From Pseudarthrobacter sp. NamB4 (GTDB lineage: Bacteria > Actinomycetota > Actinomycetes > Actinomycetales > Micrococcaceae): DNA of 64,000 bases. The translations under genes and the position numbers were made by a program. Of this stretch, positions 40,871-50,684 are shown piece after piece. The notes below the pieces were generated by a model. It was not told the origin of the DNA. It did not search any database and saw only the letters and a program-made list of their open reading frames with translations. The number at the start of each line of letters is the position of its first letter. The stretch's first letter is position 1. The DNA lies in the NCBI RefSeq assembly GCF_005796185.1, contig NZ_VAHM01000001.1, positions 269,963 to 333,962 on the forward strand, read 5' to 3'.

Positions 40871-41761
40871 ATGGGAGCTCAGATCCGGGTCTACCGCCAG
40901 AAGATCAGCTCGACCACGTCGATGCGCAAGATCTTCAAGGCGATGGAACTGATCGCTACCTCGCGCATTGGCAAGGCCCGTGCGCGCGTAGCAGCTTCAC
41001 TGCCTTACGCGAACGCGATCACGCGCGCCGTTTCTGCTGTCGCCAGCCAAAGCGAAGTCGACCACCCGCTGACTACTGAGCCGGAGCAGATCCGCCGCGC
41101 CGCCGTCCTGGTAATCACCTCGGACCGTGGCCTGGCAGGTTCCTACTCGGCAAGCGTGCTCAAGCAGGTGGAGGGTCTCAACGAGCTGCTCCACGCTGAA
41201 GGCAAGGAAGTCAAGACGTACCTCGTCGGACGCAAGGCCCAGGCCTACTTCGAATTCCGGAACCGTGAATATGCACGGGTCTGGACCGGAGGGACCGACG
41301 CACCCGAGTTCACCACCGCGCGTGAAGTCGGCGAAGCACTGCTGGCAGATTTCGCTACCGACTACGAAGAGGGCGGCGTGGACGAAATCCACGTGGTGTA
41401 CACCCGCTTCAAGTCGATGGTTACCCAGGAGCCCACGGTCATCCGACTGCTTCCCCTGGAAGTAGTGGAAGAAGAGGCAACTTCTGAAGCGGACCTGTTG
41501 CCGCTGTACGAATTCGAGCCGGAGGCGGAGCGCGTTCTTGACGCCCTGCTCCCGCGGTACATCGAATCACGCATCTTCGCGGCAATGCTGCAGGCGGCTG
41601 CTTCCGAGCTCGCCGCACGCCAGCGGGCCATGAAGTCCGCGGGCGACAACGCTACGGATCTCATTAAGAAGTACACGCGTCTGCGCAACACGGCCCGCCA
41701 GGCTGAAATTACGCAGGAGCTTTCGGAGATTGTTGCCGGCGCCGACGCACTCGCGTCCTAG
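40871..41761 (+). CDS. atpG: ATP synthase F1 subunit gamma
   Basis: This 296-residue central-stalk subunit has the N-terminal coiled coil ([24 protein letters not shown] region) and the C-terminal helix ([20 protein letters not shown]) that rotate inside the catalytic hexamer, with [20 protein letters not shown] between them. The ATG at 40871 has AGGAAAGGA upstream. Normal family length. Confidence 0.95.
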   Translation: MGAQIRVYRQKISSTTSMRKIFKAMELIATSRIGKARARVAASLPYANAITRAVSAVASQSEVDHPLTTEPEQIRRAAVLVITSDRGLAGSYSASVLKQVEGLNELLHAEGKEVKTYLVGRKAQAYFEFRNREYARVWTGGTDAPEFTTAREVGEALLADFATDYEEGGVDEIHVVYTRFKSMVTQEPTVIRLLPLEVVEEEATSEADLLPLYEFEPEAERVLDALLPRYIESRIFAAMLQAAASELAARQRAMKSAGDNATDLIKKYTRLRNTARQAEITQELSEIVAGADALAS

Positions 41762-43300
<1,539 letters not shown>

Positions 43301-43301
43301 C

Positions 43302-43586
43302 ATGGCTGAGCTTGAGGTTGAGATTGTCGCAGCAGACCGGTTCATCTGGTCCGGAGCGGCCAAGATGGTCAAGGCCCGCACCAGCGATGGTGAAATCGGA
43401 ATCCTGCCCGGCCACTCGCCCCTGCTGGCGATCCTGGCCGAGGGTGAACTGGCCATCCAGCCGGTGTCGGGAGACCGTATTGCGGTAGATGTTGACGGCG
43501 GGTTCTTCTCGGTGGACAACAACCGCGTGGTCATTGTTGCCGACAACGCCCATCTGGCCGGCTCGGCGACCGCTGGGATCCGCTAG
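43302..43586 (+). CDS. atpC: ATP synthase F1 subunit epsilon, short form
   Basis: This 94-residue protein contains only the N-terminal beta-sandwich of epsilon (LEVEIVAADRFIWSGAAKMV; GEIGILPGHSPLLAILAEGE; FFSVDNNRVVIVADNAHLAG). The C-terminal two-helix domain, which inhibits ATP hydrolysis in E. coli and Bacillus (total about 135 residues), is missing. The short form still couples the rotor but cannot insert into the catalytic hexamer. The frame ends in a normal TAG with no sign of a downstream remnant. Confidence 0.92.
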   Translation: MAELEVEIVAADRFIWSGAAKMVKARTSDGEIGILPGHSPLLAILAEGELAIQPVSGDRIAVDVDGGFFSVDNNRVVIVADNAHLAGSATAGIR

Positions 43587-43596
43587 CACCACCTTG

Positions 43597-44028
43597 ATGG
43601 ACGCATCGAGTCTTCCGTTCATCGCTTTGGCAGTCGCTTTTGGATTGCTGATATTTGCACTGTGCCTTTCGGGGGTACGCCGCTTCAACCTGCGGCGTGC
43701 CCTCGGCACGGTGGACGCCTCCATTTGCATGGCTGGAAACAGCTGGCAGATGGGGGTTTGTCGTTACCAGGACAACGACCTTGAGTGGTTCCGGCTGCTC
43801 TCGTTGAGTGTCCGGCCCAAGCACAAGTTCAAACGGCATTCACTGGAACTGCTGGGCCGCCGCAAGCCCACCGAGGCCGAGGCAGTCAAGGTACAGCCCG
43901 ACGTCGTCATTGTGGAGCTGCGGTACGAGGGCAAGGACCTGCGCCTTGCCATGAAATTCGACGCCTACACCGGGCTTTCATCCTGGCTCGAGGCCGGACC
44001 GGTCATCGGCGTGGGCACCTGGCGCTAG
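43597..44028 (+). CDS. DUF2550 membrane protein
   Basis: This 143-residue protein has one N-terminal membrane helix (FIALAVAFGLLIFALCLSGV) and a soluble DUF2550 domain (VDASICMAGNSWQMGVCRYQ; LEWFRLLSLSVRPKHKF; RLAMKFDAYTGLSSWLEAGP). DUF2550 genes are found directly behind atpC in many actinobacteria, including mycobacteria, but no biochemical role is established. TTG at 43594 is an alternative start. It is 10 nt from atpC, so probably in the same transcript. Confidence 0.83.
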   Translation: MDASSLPFIALAVAFGLLIFALCLSGVRRFNLRRALGTVDASICMAGNSWQMGVCRYQDNDLEWFRLLSLSVRPKHKFKRHSLELLGRRKPTEAEAVKVQPDVVIVELRYEGKDLRLAMKFDAYTGLSSWLEAGPVIGVGTWR

Positions 44029-44032
44029 CCGC

Positions 44033-45343
44033 GTGGAGTGGTTTTTCGAGATCCGGCTCATCGACGGGCCCGTGTACTGGCTGGCCTTCATCCTCGGCCT
44101 GGCCGGCGCCGTTTACCTGCTCTGGCCGCCCAGACCTCTTACCACGCGTGGCTGGGTGCTCAAGGTCCTTGCTGCCGTGGCTGCAGCCTTCGCCCTGGTG
44201 GCCAGCGTCCATTGGGCGCTGATCAATGTCTTCTCGGTTTTCCCGGACAACGTTCCCGATACCGTTCTGCTCTGGATAGTGCCTGCCCTCGCCGCCCTGA
44301 TCCTGTTGGTCGTGCGGATTCCCCGGACCAGGTGGGGCAGCCGCATCACAGGCCTGGCCGCTGTCCTCATGGTGGCCGCGCTTTCTGCGGTGCAGGTCAA
44401 CGCCTACTTTGGCCTCAACCGTACGGTCAGCGATCTCTTCGGCACTGAACTGGCGCGGATTCCCACGCTGGAAGCTGAGCTGCAACGGCAGCCGGGGGAG
44501 TCCGACGGCGTTCCCCTCCAGGGCTGGTCAGTGCAAGGGAACGTGCCGGCTGAGGGCGTGCTGCGGAAGTCCGCCATTCCCGGTAAGGCCTCCGGGATGA
44601 ACACCCGTGAAGCGTACATTTATCTTCCACCGGCCTACTTTGCCGACAACCGTCCGGCCCTTCCTGTCCTGGTCCTTGTGGCGGGACAGCCCGGTGGTCC
44701 CGCAGACTGGCTGACCGGCGGCACCCTGCAGGTACACATGGACGCGTATGCCCGCTCGCACCGGGGAGTAGCGCCCGTAGTGGTTGTCCCCGACCCAAAT
44801 GGTTCGCAGTCCGCCAACACCATGTGCATGGACAGCCGGATTGCCCGCGCGGACACCTACCTGTCCCAGGATGTGCCGCAGTGGATCAAGTCCACGCTCG
44901 CCGTCGATACCGACCACAACCGGTGGGCTGCGGGAGGCTTTTCGTTCGGCGGCACCTGCGCCCTACAGCTGGGAACCCGGCATCCCCAGCTGTTCCCCGC
45001 CGTTTTATCCTTCTCCGGCGAGGCAGAGCCCGCGATCGCAAAGGAACGCGAAAAGACCATCGAGGCTTCCTTTCCCGGCGACCCTGAAGCATTCAACCGG
45101 CAGACGCCCCTGGCCATCATGAAGGAGCGGCGCTTCGACGGCAGCGGCATGTACCTGACCGCCGGCCAGGACGATCCGGAGTTCGTGGCCTATCTGCGCA
45201 CCCTTGCGGCAGCCGGGAGCGAAGCCGGCTTCACTGTCCGCGCCCACGAAGTGGAGCACACCGGCCATTCCTGGGACACGTCCTCGAAGCGCATCGCGGA
45301 CGCACTGGATTTCCTGGCCGAAAGATGGGGGATCACGGGGTGA
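44033..45343 (+). CDS. Membrane-anchored alpha/beta hydrolase, possible aminoacyl-lipid hydrolase
   Basis: This 436-residue protein has four N-terminal transmembrane helices (about residues 1-125) and an extracytoplasmic esterase-D/antigen-85-like alpha/beta hydrolase domain. The nucleophile motif is GGFSFGGT with Ser304, the acid is probably in TAGQDDPEF, and the His in EHTGHSWD. Its stop overlaps the start of an MprF-like synthase (GTGA). In corynebacteria and enterococci, hydrolases encoded beside aminoacyl-phosphatidylglycerol synthases remove the aminoacyl group; the same job is inferred here. Starts at GTG 44033, 4 nt after the DUF2550 stop. Confidence 0.75.
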   Translation: MEWFFEIRLIDGPVYWLAFILGLAGAVYLLWPPRPLTTRGWVLKVLAAVAAAFALVASVHWALINVFSVFPDNVPDTVLLWIVPALAALILLVVRIPRTRWGSRITGLAAVLMVAALSAVQVNAYFGLNRTVSDLFGTELARIPTLEAELQRQPGESDGVPLQGWSVQGNVPAEGVLRKSAIPGKASGMNTREAYIYLPPAYFADNRPALPVLVLVAGQPGGPADWLTGGTLQVHMDAYARSHRGVAPVVVVPDPNGSQSANTMCMDSRIARADTYLSQDVPQWIKSTLAVDTDHNRWAAGGFSFGGTCALQLGTRHPQLFPAVLSFSGEAEPAIAKEREKTIEASFPGDPEAFNRQTPLAIMKERRFDGSGMYLTAGQDDPEFVAYLRTLAAAGSEAGFTVRAHEVEHTGHSWDTSSKRIADALDFLAERWGITG

Positions 45344-47946
45344 GCGCCGAGCGGCAGGTCCGCACTGTTGCCCTCGCCTGGTCCACAGTGGGACGGCCGG
45401 CCCTCCATCAGGCTGCGGAAGAGCTGAAATCAACACCCTTCACACTGGCCGTACTCGCTGTCTTTCTTGCGGCCGGCGCGGTGACAGGCAGCTTCCTGGC
45501 AGGCCCGCCCGAACACCTGCTGGGCTTTGCCGGCGTCAGCGGTCCCGGGCTGCGGGAGGGCAACTGGTGGTCACTGTTCACGAGCCTGTTCTTCGCCACT
45601 AACCCGTTGGCCTACCTGACCGCCTCGCTGATGATCGTGCTGCTGCTGGGGCTTGCCGAACGCAAACTGGGAACACGGGCAGCTGTTGCACTGCTGCTCG
45701 GCGGACAGTTTGCGGCCGTCACGCTGTTCCTGCTGGTGACCCAGCTTGCCGGATATCTGGGAGACGGCTGGCTGGACCGGATGGCCGACGATATCCTGAT
45801 CGGCCCCTATGCGCCCCTGCTGACCGCCGGGCTTGCCGGCAGTGCCCGCCTTCCCGTCCTGTGGCAGCGAAGGCTGCGGACAGCGGTGCTGTCCGTCTCG
45901 CTCCTGCTGGTCCTGTACGTCGGGCATGCCGAAACCGTCATCGGCCTGCTGGGCGCCATGCTGGGGCTGGTGGCAGGATGGTGGATCCAGGGGGACCAGG
46001 GCCAGCTGCACCGGCACCGCTCCACCGGCCGGGAAACCAGGAACCTTCTGGCGCTGACCGTTGCCGTCTTTGCCGTGGGACCGATCCTCACCGGGATTGC
46101 GCGGGCGCCCACAGGCCCGCTGGCCCTGCTGCGCGATGTGGTCCTGAATCCGCTGCCGACGCTCGGGCAGCTCGCACTTAATTGCGGTGCCACGGTCGAG
46201 TCGTCCTGCCTGGAAGCCGGCAGGGCGGGGTTTGCAGGGCCGTTCGGCCTCGCGCTGGCGGTGGTTCCGGTGGTCCTGCTGCTGATCTGTGCTGACGGCA
46301 TGCGCCGCGGCAGGCGGTTGGCCCTGAATATCGCCCTCGCCATCCAACTGGCGGTCACAGCGCTGGCTGCTGTTTACCTTGCCCTCTTCGCGCTGGTGCC
46401 CTCCCGGGTCTCCCGCCCTGACGCGGCTCCGATGGGCTCAGCCTTCGCCCATGTACTTCCGCTCGTGGTGGTGCCGCTGCTGCTGGCCCTGGTCCTCTGG
46501 CTTAACCGGCGGCAGTTCCGGGTGCAGACGGCGCCCTCGGCCCGCCGGGTGCTCGCGGGCGTGGTGGGAGGAACCTGGCTGGCCCTCGCCGGTTCCTACA
46601 CTGCGGCCTGGTTGTGGTCTGGAGGACTTTCCCGGGACGGCGGCATGCTGGGACTTCTTGCCGAGCTGGCCCGCCAGTATGTCCCCATTCCCATCCCGCA
46701 GCATTATCACCGTGTTTTCGCGGACCGGAACAGCCTGGAGTCGCTGCTTTTTGCCGCTTCGGGGCCGGTGTTCTGGGTCATCGCGCTGGCCGCCGTTTGG
46801 TGGGTGCTGCTGGGCAAGGCGCACGGCAGTGATTCAGGCACAGAGGACAGGGAGCGGGCCCGCGGGCTGCTGCGGCAGGGCGGCGGGCCTCTCTCCTGGA
46901 TGGCCCTGTGGGAACCCAACAACTACTGGTTTAGTCCGGACGGCGAAGGAGCCGTGGCTTTCCAGCAGCACGGCAGTGTTGCCCTGACTCTTGGCGGCGC
47001 CTTCGGCCCCAAGGAGACGCAGCAGAAGGTGACGGAAGGATTCCTCGCCTACTGCCGGGCGCATGCGCTGATCCCCGCACTCTACTCATGCGACGGCGTG
47101 ATGTGGCCGGCGCTGCAGGAGCGCGGGTTCTCCCGCGTGACAGTGGCCCAGGAGACCCGCCTGCCCATCCGTGAACTCGAGTTCAAGGGGAAGGAATGGC
47201 AGAACGTGCGGACAGCGCTTAACCGCGCCGCCAAGCTGGGGGTGCGTGCAGTGTGGGGGCCTTACCACTCCCTGCCGGCACTCCTGCGGACCAGGCTTAA
47301 CGAGGTATCCGAGGAATGGGCGGCCGGGAAGTCCGTCCCCGAGATGGGCTTCACTTTGGGCGGAGTGGATGAGCTTGAGGATGGGGAGGTACTGTGCTGC
47401 CTCGCCGTTGACGGCCACGGTACAGTTCACGGGGTAACCAGTTGGCTCCCCGTTTACGACGGCGGGCGGCTGGTCAGCCGGACACTGGACGTCATGCGCC
47501 GGGGCGCCGAAGCCTTTCCGGGGGTGATGGAATTCCTCATAGCCTCTGCCGTGCTGGAGCTGCGCGGATCCGTGGAGGTCATCTCCCTCTCCGGCTCCCC
47601 GCTGGCAAGTCTTCCCGGTGAACCCGCAGCCCGGAGCCCGGAGGGAACGGATGTTGCCCGTTCCGGTGATGATGCAGCTGACGAACAAGGCGGTGGCGGC
47701 AGCCAGGCGGGGCCGGAGAATCTGGTGCGGATCCTGGACCTGGTAGGGCACGCGCTTGAGCCCGTCTACGGATTCCGGTCCCTGGCGGCATTCAAGTCAA
47801 GGTTCAAGCCTGAATACCGGGCACTGTACCTCTACTATCAGGATCCGCTGCACCTGCCCGCCATCGGCAGGGCACTGACCCGCGCCTACCTTCCGGGGCT
47901 CTCACTTGCACAGGGGGCGCGCCTGGTGCGGAAACTGGTCAAGTAA
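45340..47946 (+). CDS. MprF-like aminoacyl-lipid synthase (DUF2156) with rhomboid-like membrane domain
   Basis: This is a protein of about 868 residues. The N-terminal half (to about 500) is polytopic: the first part resembles a rhomboid-type fold (LASLMIVLLLGLAERKLGTR region), followed by further helices. The C-terminal half is a DUF2156/GNAT-like domain (MALWEPNNYWFSPDGEGAVA; RELEFKGKEWQNVRTALNRA; VYGFRSLAAFKSRFKPEYRA) as in MprF/LysX-type enzymes, which transfer an amino acid from aminoacyl-tRNA to phosphatidylglycerol or diacylglycerol. A low-complexity loop (residues about 755-795) interrupts it. The GTG at 45340 overlaps the hydrolase stop; an ATG at 45325 is the alternative. Amino acid specificity is unknown. 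Confidence 0.8.
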   Translation: MSAERQVRTVALAWSTVGRPALHQAAEELKSTPFTLAVLAVFLAAGAVTGSFLAGPPEHLLGFAGVSGPGLREGNWWSLFTSLFFATNPLAYLTASLMIVLLLGLAERKLGTRAAVALLLGGQFAAVTLFLLVTQLAGYLGDGWLDRMADDILIGPYAPLLTAGLAGSARLPVLWQRRLRTAVLSVSLLLVLYVGHAETVIGLLGAMLGLVAGWWIQGDQGQLHRHRSTGRETRNLLALTVAVFAVGPILTGIARAPTGPLALLRDVVLNPLPTLGQLALNCGATVESSCLEAGRAGFAGPFGLALAVVPVVLLLICADGMRRGRRLALNIALAIQLAVTALAAVYLALFALVPSRVSRPDAAPMGSAFAHVLPLVVVPLLLALVLWLNRRQFRVQTAPSARRVLAGVVGGTWLALAGSYTAAWLWSGGLSRDGGMLGLLAELARQYVPIPIPQHYHRVFADRNSLESLLFAASGPVFWVIALAAVWWVLLGKAHGSDSGTEDRERARGLLRQGGGPLSWMALWEPNNYWFSPDGEGAVAFQQHGSVALTLGGAFGPKETQQKVTEGFLAYCRAHALIPALYSCDGVMWPALQERGFSRVTVAQETRLPIRELEFKGKEWQNVRTALNRAAKLGVRAVWGPYHSLPALLRTRLNEVSEEWAAGKSVPEMGFTLGGVDELEDGEVLCCLAVDGHGTVHGVTSWLPVYDGGRLVSRTLDVMRRGAEAFPGVMEFLIASAVLELRGSVEVISLSGSPLASLPGEPAARSPEGTDVARSGDDAADEQGGGGSQAGPENLVRILDLVGHALEPVYGFRSLAAFKSRFKPEYRALYLYYQDPLHLPAIGRALTRAYLPGLSLAQGARLVRKLVK

Positions 47947-48038
47947 GCGGGCCTGCCCCTGCCGAAATGCTGTTCGATGCGGCTGGATTCGGCCTTTCCC
48001 CCAAGGGCGCCGGTAATCCCGGAAAAGGTTTAAAGTAG

Positions 48039-48066
48039 TGGTCCCCGGCACTATTGCCGGGGACCA
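48039..48066. terminator. Hairpin between convergent synthase and cold-shock genes
   Basis: A perfect 12-bp stem (48039-48050 with 48055-48066) with a CTAT loop. On the minus strand CTACTTTAAACC follows; the T run is short on both sides. It lies between two convergent genes. Confidence 0.65.
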
Positions 48067-48108
48067 TTACTGCATTGCAGGCCGCGGGTGCAGCCGGGTT
48101 CGCAGGGA

Positions 48109-48312
48109 CTAGACGACGGTTACGCCGGTAGCCTGGGGACCCTTGGCGCCCTGGCCGATTTCGAACTGAACGCGCTGGTTCTCGTCGAGGGTCTTGAAGC
48201 CGCCGGTCTGGATTTCGGAGTAGTGAACGAAGACGTCACCGTCGGAATCATCCGGGGTAATGAAGCCGAAGCCTTTTTCAGCGTTGAACCACTTGACGGT
48301 TCCCTGTGCCAT
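48109..48312 (-). CDS. Cold-shock protein (CspA family)
   Basis: This 67-residue single-stranded nucleic-acid-binding protein has RNP1 (KGFGFITP) and RNP2 (VFVHYSEI) in the fold [14 protein letters not shown]...GATGVTVV-type. It acts as an RNA chaperone. The ATG at 48312 has GAGGAGAAATAC upstream; the extra 13 codons upstream in frame are untranslated leader. The sequence is close to the constitutive or stress-related actinobacterial CspA. Confidence 0.95.
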   Translation of the reverse strand: MAQGTVKWFNAEKGFGFITPDDSDGDVFVHYSEIQTGGFKTLDENQRVQFEIGQGAKGPQATGVTVV

Positions 48313-48434
48313 GTATTTCTCCTCATTGTGGAACTTTTTTAAGATCGGCACACCTCGTACCGGCCTTGGTCACTCCGCGAGAAGAATCCTGAATACCTTC
48401 CCCTAAAAGGGATCCGGTGCTGCAGGAGCTTCGC

Positions 48435-48456
48435 GCTCGCAACATGTCTTGCGAGC
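48435..48456 (-). promoter_or_regulatory. Inverted repeat in the csp upstream region
   Basis: GCTCGCAA (48435-48442) and TTGCGAGC (48449-48456) form a perfect 8-bp inverted repeat with a 6-nt spacer, 123 nt upstream of the csp start. It could be a protein operator or a leader hairpin. The rest of 48313-48611 shows no gene and no definable promoter. Confidence 0.35.
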
Positions 48457-48611
48457 ATGAAAAACACCTACACAAAGACTGAGATAAGAATTTCACGCCC
48501 ATTCCCGCAGGTCAACGGTTTGGGGTTCGAATCGGATAAATTTTGGGGAAAATGCTGCTTAATGCGCATATCAGAGGCTTATTAGGGTGGATCGGGCCGC
48601 TGGGGGTGCCG

Positions 48612-49307
48612 TTAGAAAAGCCTGGATTCGCTGTCGTCCACGCCGCGCATGGCATCGTAATCCAGCGTTACGCAATCAATTCCGCGGTCATTCGCCAGCA
48701 CCTTGGCCTGCGGCTTGATCTGCTGCGCGGCAAAAATCCCGCGGACGGGCGCCAGCAGCGGGTCGCGGTTGAGCAGCTCCAGGTAGCGCGTTAGCTGCTC
48801 AACGCCGTCGATGTCGCCGCGGCGCTTCAGTTCGATGGCTACAGTGGCGCCGTCAGCATCCCGCGCAAGGATATCCACGGGGCCGATCGCCGTGAAGTAT
48901 TCGCGGCGGATGAGGGAGTAGCCGGCTCCCAGTGTTTCGATCTGTTCCGCCAGGAGCCGCTGCAGGTCCGCCTCCACGCCGTCCTTGATCAGGCCGGGGT
49001 CGACGCCCAGGTCATGCGATGACTCGTCAAGCTTCTCGTGGATGTTGATGATCAGCCGGTCGTCGGTTTTTGCCGACTGGACGGTCCACTGTTCCACGAC
49101 CCCCAGTTCAAGGTCCACCTCTTCCGGGGAGGAAACCCGCAGGGTGGCCGGCGGGCTCATCCAGTTGAGCGGCTTGTAGGAACCGCCGTCGGAATGGACC
49201 AGGACTGAGCCGTCCGCCTTCACCAGCAGGAGCCGGGTTGCCAGGGGGAGATGGGCTTTGAGCCGGCCAACGTAATCAACGGAGCATCGGGCTATGACAA
49301 GTCGCAC
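48612..49307 (-). CDS. nucS: Mismatch-specific endonuclease NucS
   Basis: This 231-residue enzyme cleaves G-T, G-G and T-T mismatches and gives actinobacteria and archaea a MutS/MutL-independent repair route. An N-terminal dimerisation domain ([20 protein letters not shown]) is followed by the PD-(D/E)XK-like nuclease domain, with [24 protein letters not shown] (catalytic Asp, Glu, Lys) and [15 protein letters not shown] at 49307 gives the conserved start [12 protein letters not shown]; longer frames upstream run into the divergent gene's leader. It probably cooperates with the beta clamp. Confidence 0.93.
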   Translation of the reverse strand: MRLVIARCSVDYVGRLKAHLPLATRLLLVKADGSVLVHSDGGSYKPLNWMSPPATLRVSSPEEVDLELGVVEQWTVQSAKTDDRLIINIHEKLDESSHDLGVDPGLIKDGVEADLQRLLAEQIETLGAGYSLIRREYFTAIGPVDILARDADGATVAIELKRRGDIDGVEQLTRYLELLNRDPLLAPVRGIFAAQQIKPQAKVLANDRGIDCVTLDYDAMRGVDDSESRLF

Positions 49308-49410
49308 GCCGTACAGACTACCGCCTGCCGCCGCAGCGGCTGATCCCGACGGCGGCGCTGCAGGTCCTCCGCGCGCGGCGGTTGGCGGGCGGCTGGGGCA
49401 GAATGGAGGC

Positions 49411-49767
49411 ATGCCGCGTTCCAACCGTCCCCGCCGCCCGGTGTCCGGAAAAGGCACAGCCTCCGGAAGAAACGGTGCCGGCAGGAAGCGTGGCGGAGAG
49501 GCTGCCGAGCTGGACCTGGAGCGTGCCCGCGCCGGCATAGCCCGCCGGGAAAGCGCTCCCGACGGCGAGTGGATGGTCCGCACCATAACCGCCAGGAACG
49601 CCGGGAAAACCTACATCTGCCCCGAATGTTCCACAGCAGTGCTTCCCGGCGTGGCCCATTTGGTCGTCTGGAAGGACGACCACCTGTTCGGCGCTGCGGC
49701 GGGGCTGGCCGAGCGGCGGCATTGGCACACCAACTGCTGGATGTCGCGCAGTTACCGCTACCGGTAG
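49411..49767 (+). CDS. Conserved actinobacterial protein with CPEC zinc-binding site
   Basis: This 118-residue protein has a basic N-terminal third ([33 protein letters not shown]), then a small domain with [20 protein letters not shown] and RHWHTNCW. The two Cys of CPEC, with later His and Cys residues, could bind one zinc. Such genes next to nucS are often labelled ATP/GTP-binding protein, but no nucleotide-binding motif is visible. It is divergent from nucS with 103 bp between starts, and upstream of a hydrolase. Function unknown. Confidence 0.7.
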   Translation: MPRSNRPRRPVSGKGTASGRNGAGRKRGGEAAELDLERARAGIARRESAPDGEWMVRTITARNAGKTYICPECSTAVLPGVAHLVVWKDDHLFGAAAGLAERRHWHTNCWMSRSYRYR

Positions 49768-49811
49768 GGGCGGCGGGCAAAGCCGCGCCGCCTGTCGCTA
49801 AGCTGGCATGC

Positions 49812-50612
49812 ATGACTTTTGATCCGGCGTCGTACGAGTTCCGCCAGGCAGCAGGCCCCACTCCCATCCGTGCCTCCACCGTGCTTCCGGCGAAGCGCGA
49901 AAATGTGGAGCTGCGAACGGAGGACGGGCACACCCTGGTGGGCGAGCTCGCACTGCCTGATTCCGGGCCGGTCAACGCCACGCTGATCACCCTGCACCCG
50001 CTGCCCACGCACGGCGGCTTCATGGACTCGCATGTCTACCGCAAGGCCTCCTACCGACTCCCGGCCCTGGCTGGCATCGCCGTTCTGAGGTTCAACACCA
50101 GGGGAACCGCCTCGCCGCGCGGCACCAGCAGCGGGAGCTTCCAAGAGGGGATTGGGGAACGGCACGACGTCGAGGCGGCCGTGCGCTTCGCTGTGGAACG
50201 GGGCCTGCCCAACCGCTGGCTGGTGGGATGGTCCTTCGGCACCGAACTCGCCCTGATGTACGGGGCAGTGGAGCCGGTGGCCTCCCTGATCGAAGGGGCC
50301 ATCCTGCTCTCACCCCCGCTGCACCGCGCCACCGACAAGCACCTGCTCCTGTGGGCTGAATCAGGGAAGCCGCTCACGGTCCTGGTGCCGGAGCACGACG
50401 ACTACCTCAAACCGGACGAAGCGGCCGGCCGCTTCAGCCTCGTTCCGCAGGCGCGGGTGGTGGGCGTGGACGGCGCCAAGCACCTGTGGGTGGGGGAGAA
50501 GCATGCCGCCCGGGTCCTCAACGAAATCGTGGACGAAGTCAGCGAGGCAGGTTCAGGCCCTGCCGGACTGCCGCAGGAGTGGAACGGGCCAGCGGCCACC
50601 GCGTCCGCCTAG
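49812..50612 (+). CDS. Alpha/beta hydrolase
   Basis: This 266-residue protein resembles the YfhR/AbhD-type serine hydrolases: VNATLITLHPLPTHGGFMDS, VLRFNTRGTASPRGTSSG, the nucleophile motif GWSFGTELAL, VLVPEHDDYLKPDEA (acid) and VDGAKHLWVGE (His). Cytoplasmic, with no signal peptide. The substrate is unknown. ATG 49812 gives a normal N-terminus. Downstream, GGGCAGC/GCTGCCC (50652-50671) forms a hairpin between this gene and the convergent permease gene. Confidence 0.85.
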   Translation: MTFDPASYEFRQAAGPTPIRASTVLPAKRENVELRTEDGHTLVGELALPDSGPVNATLITLHPLPTHGGFMDSHVYRKASYRLPALAGIAVLRFNTRGTASPRGTSSGSFQEGIGERHDVEAAVRFAVERGLPNRWLVGWSFGTELALMYGAVEPVASLIEGAILLSPPLHRATDKHLLLWAESGKPLTVLVPEHDDYLKPDEAAGRFSLVPQARVVGVDGAKHLWVGEKHAARVLNEIVDEVSEAGSGPAGLPQEWNGPAATASA

Positions 50613-50684
50613 GCTGGCACGGCCGCCTGCGTGGGTGGCGCCGGTCCCGGTGGGCAGCGTCTGTGCTGCCCCCGGCGGGCTGCT

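Noticed and set aside
44033..45343. Mycolyltransferase (antigen 85)
   Set aside because: The fold is related, but the four N-terminal membrane helices, the synthase partner and the non-mycolate host type argue against it.
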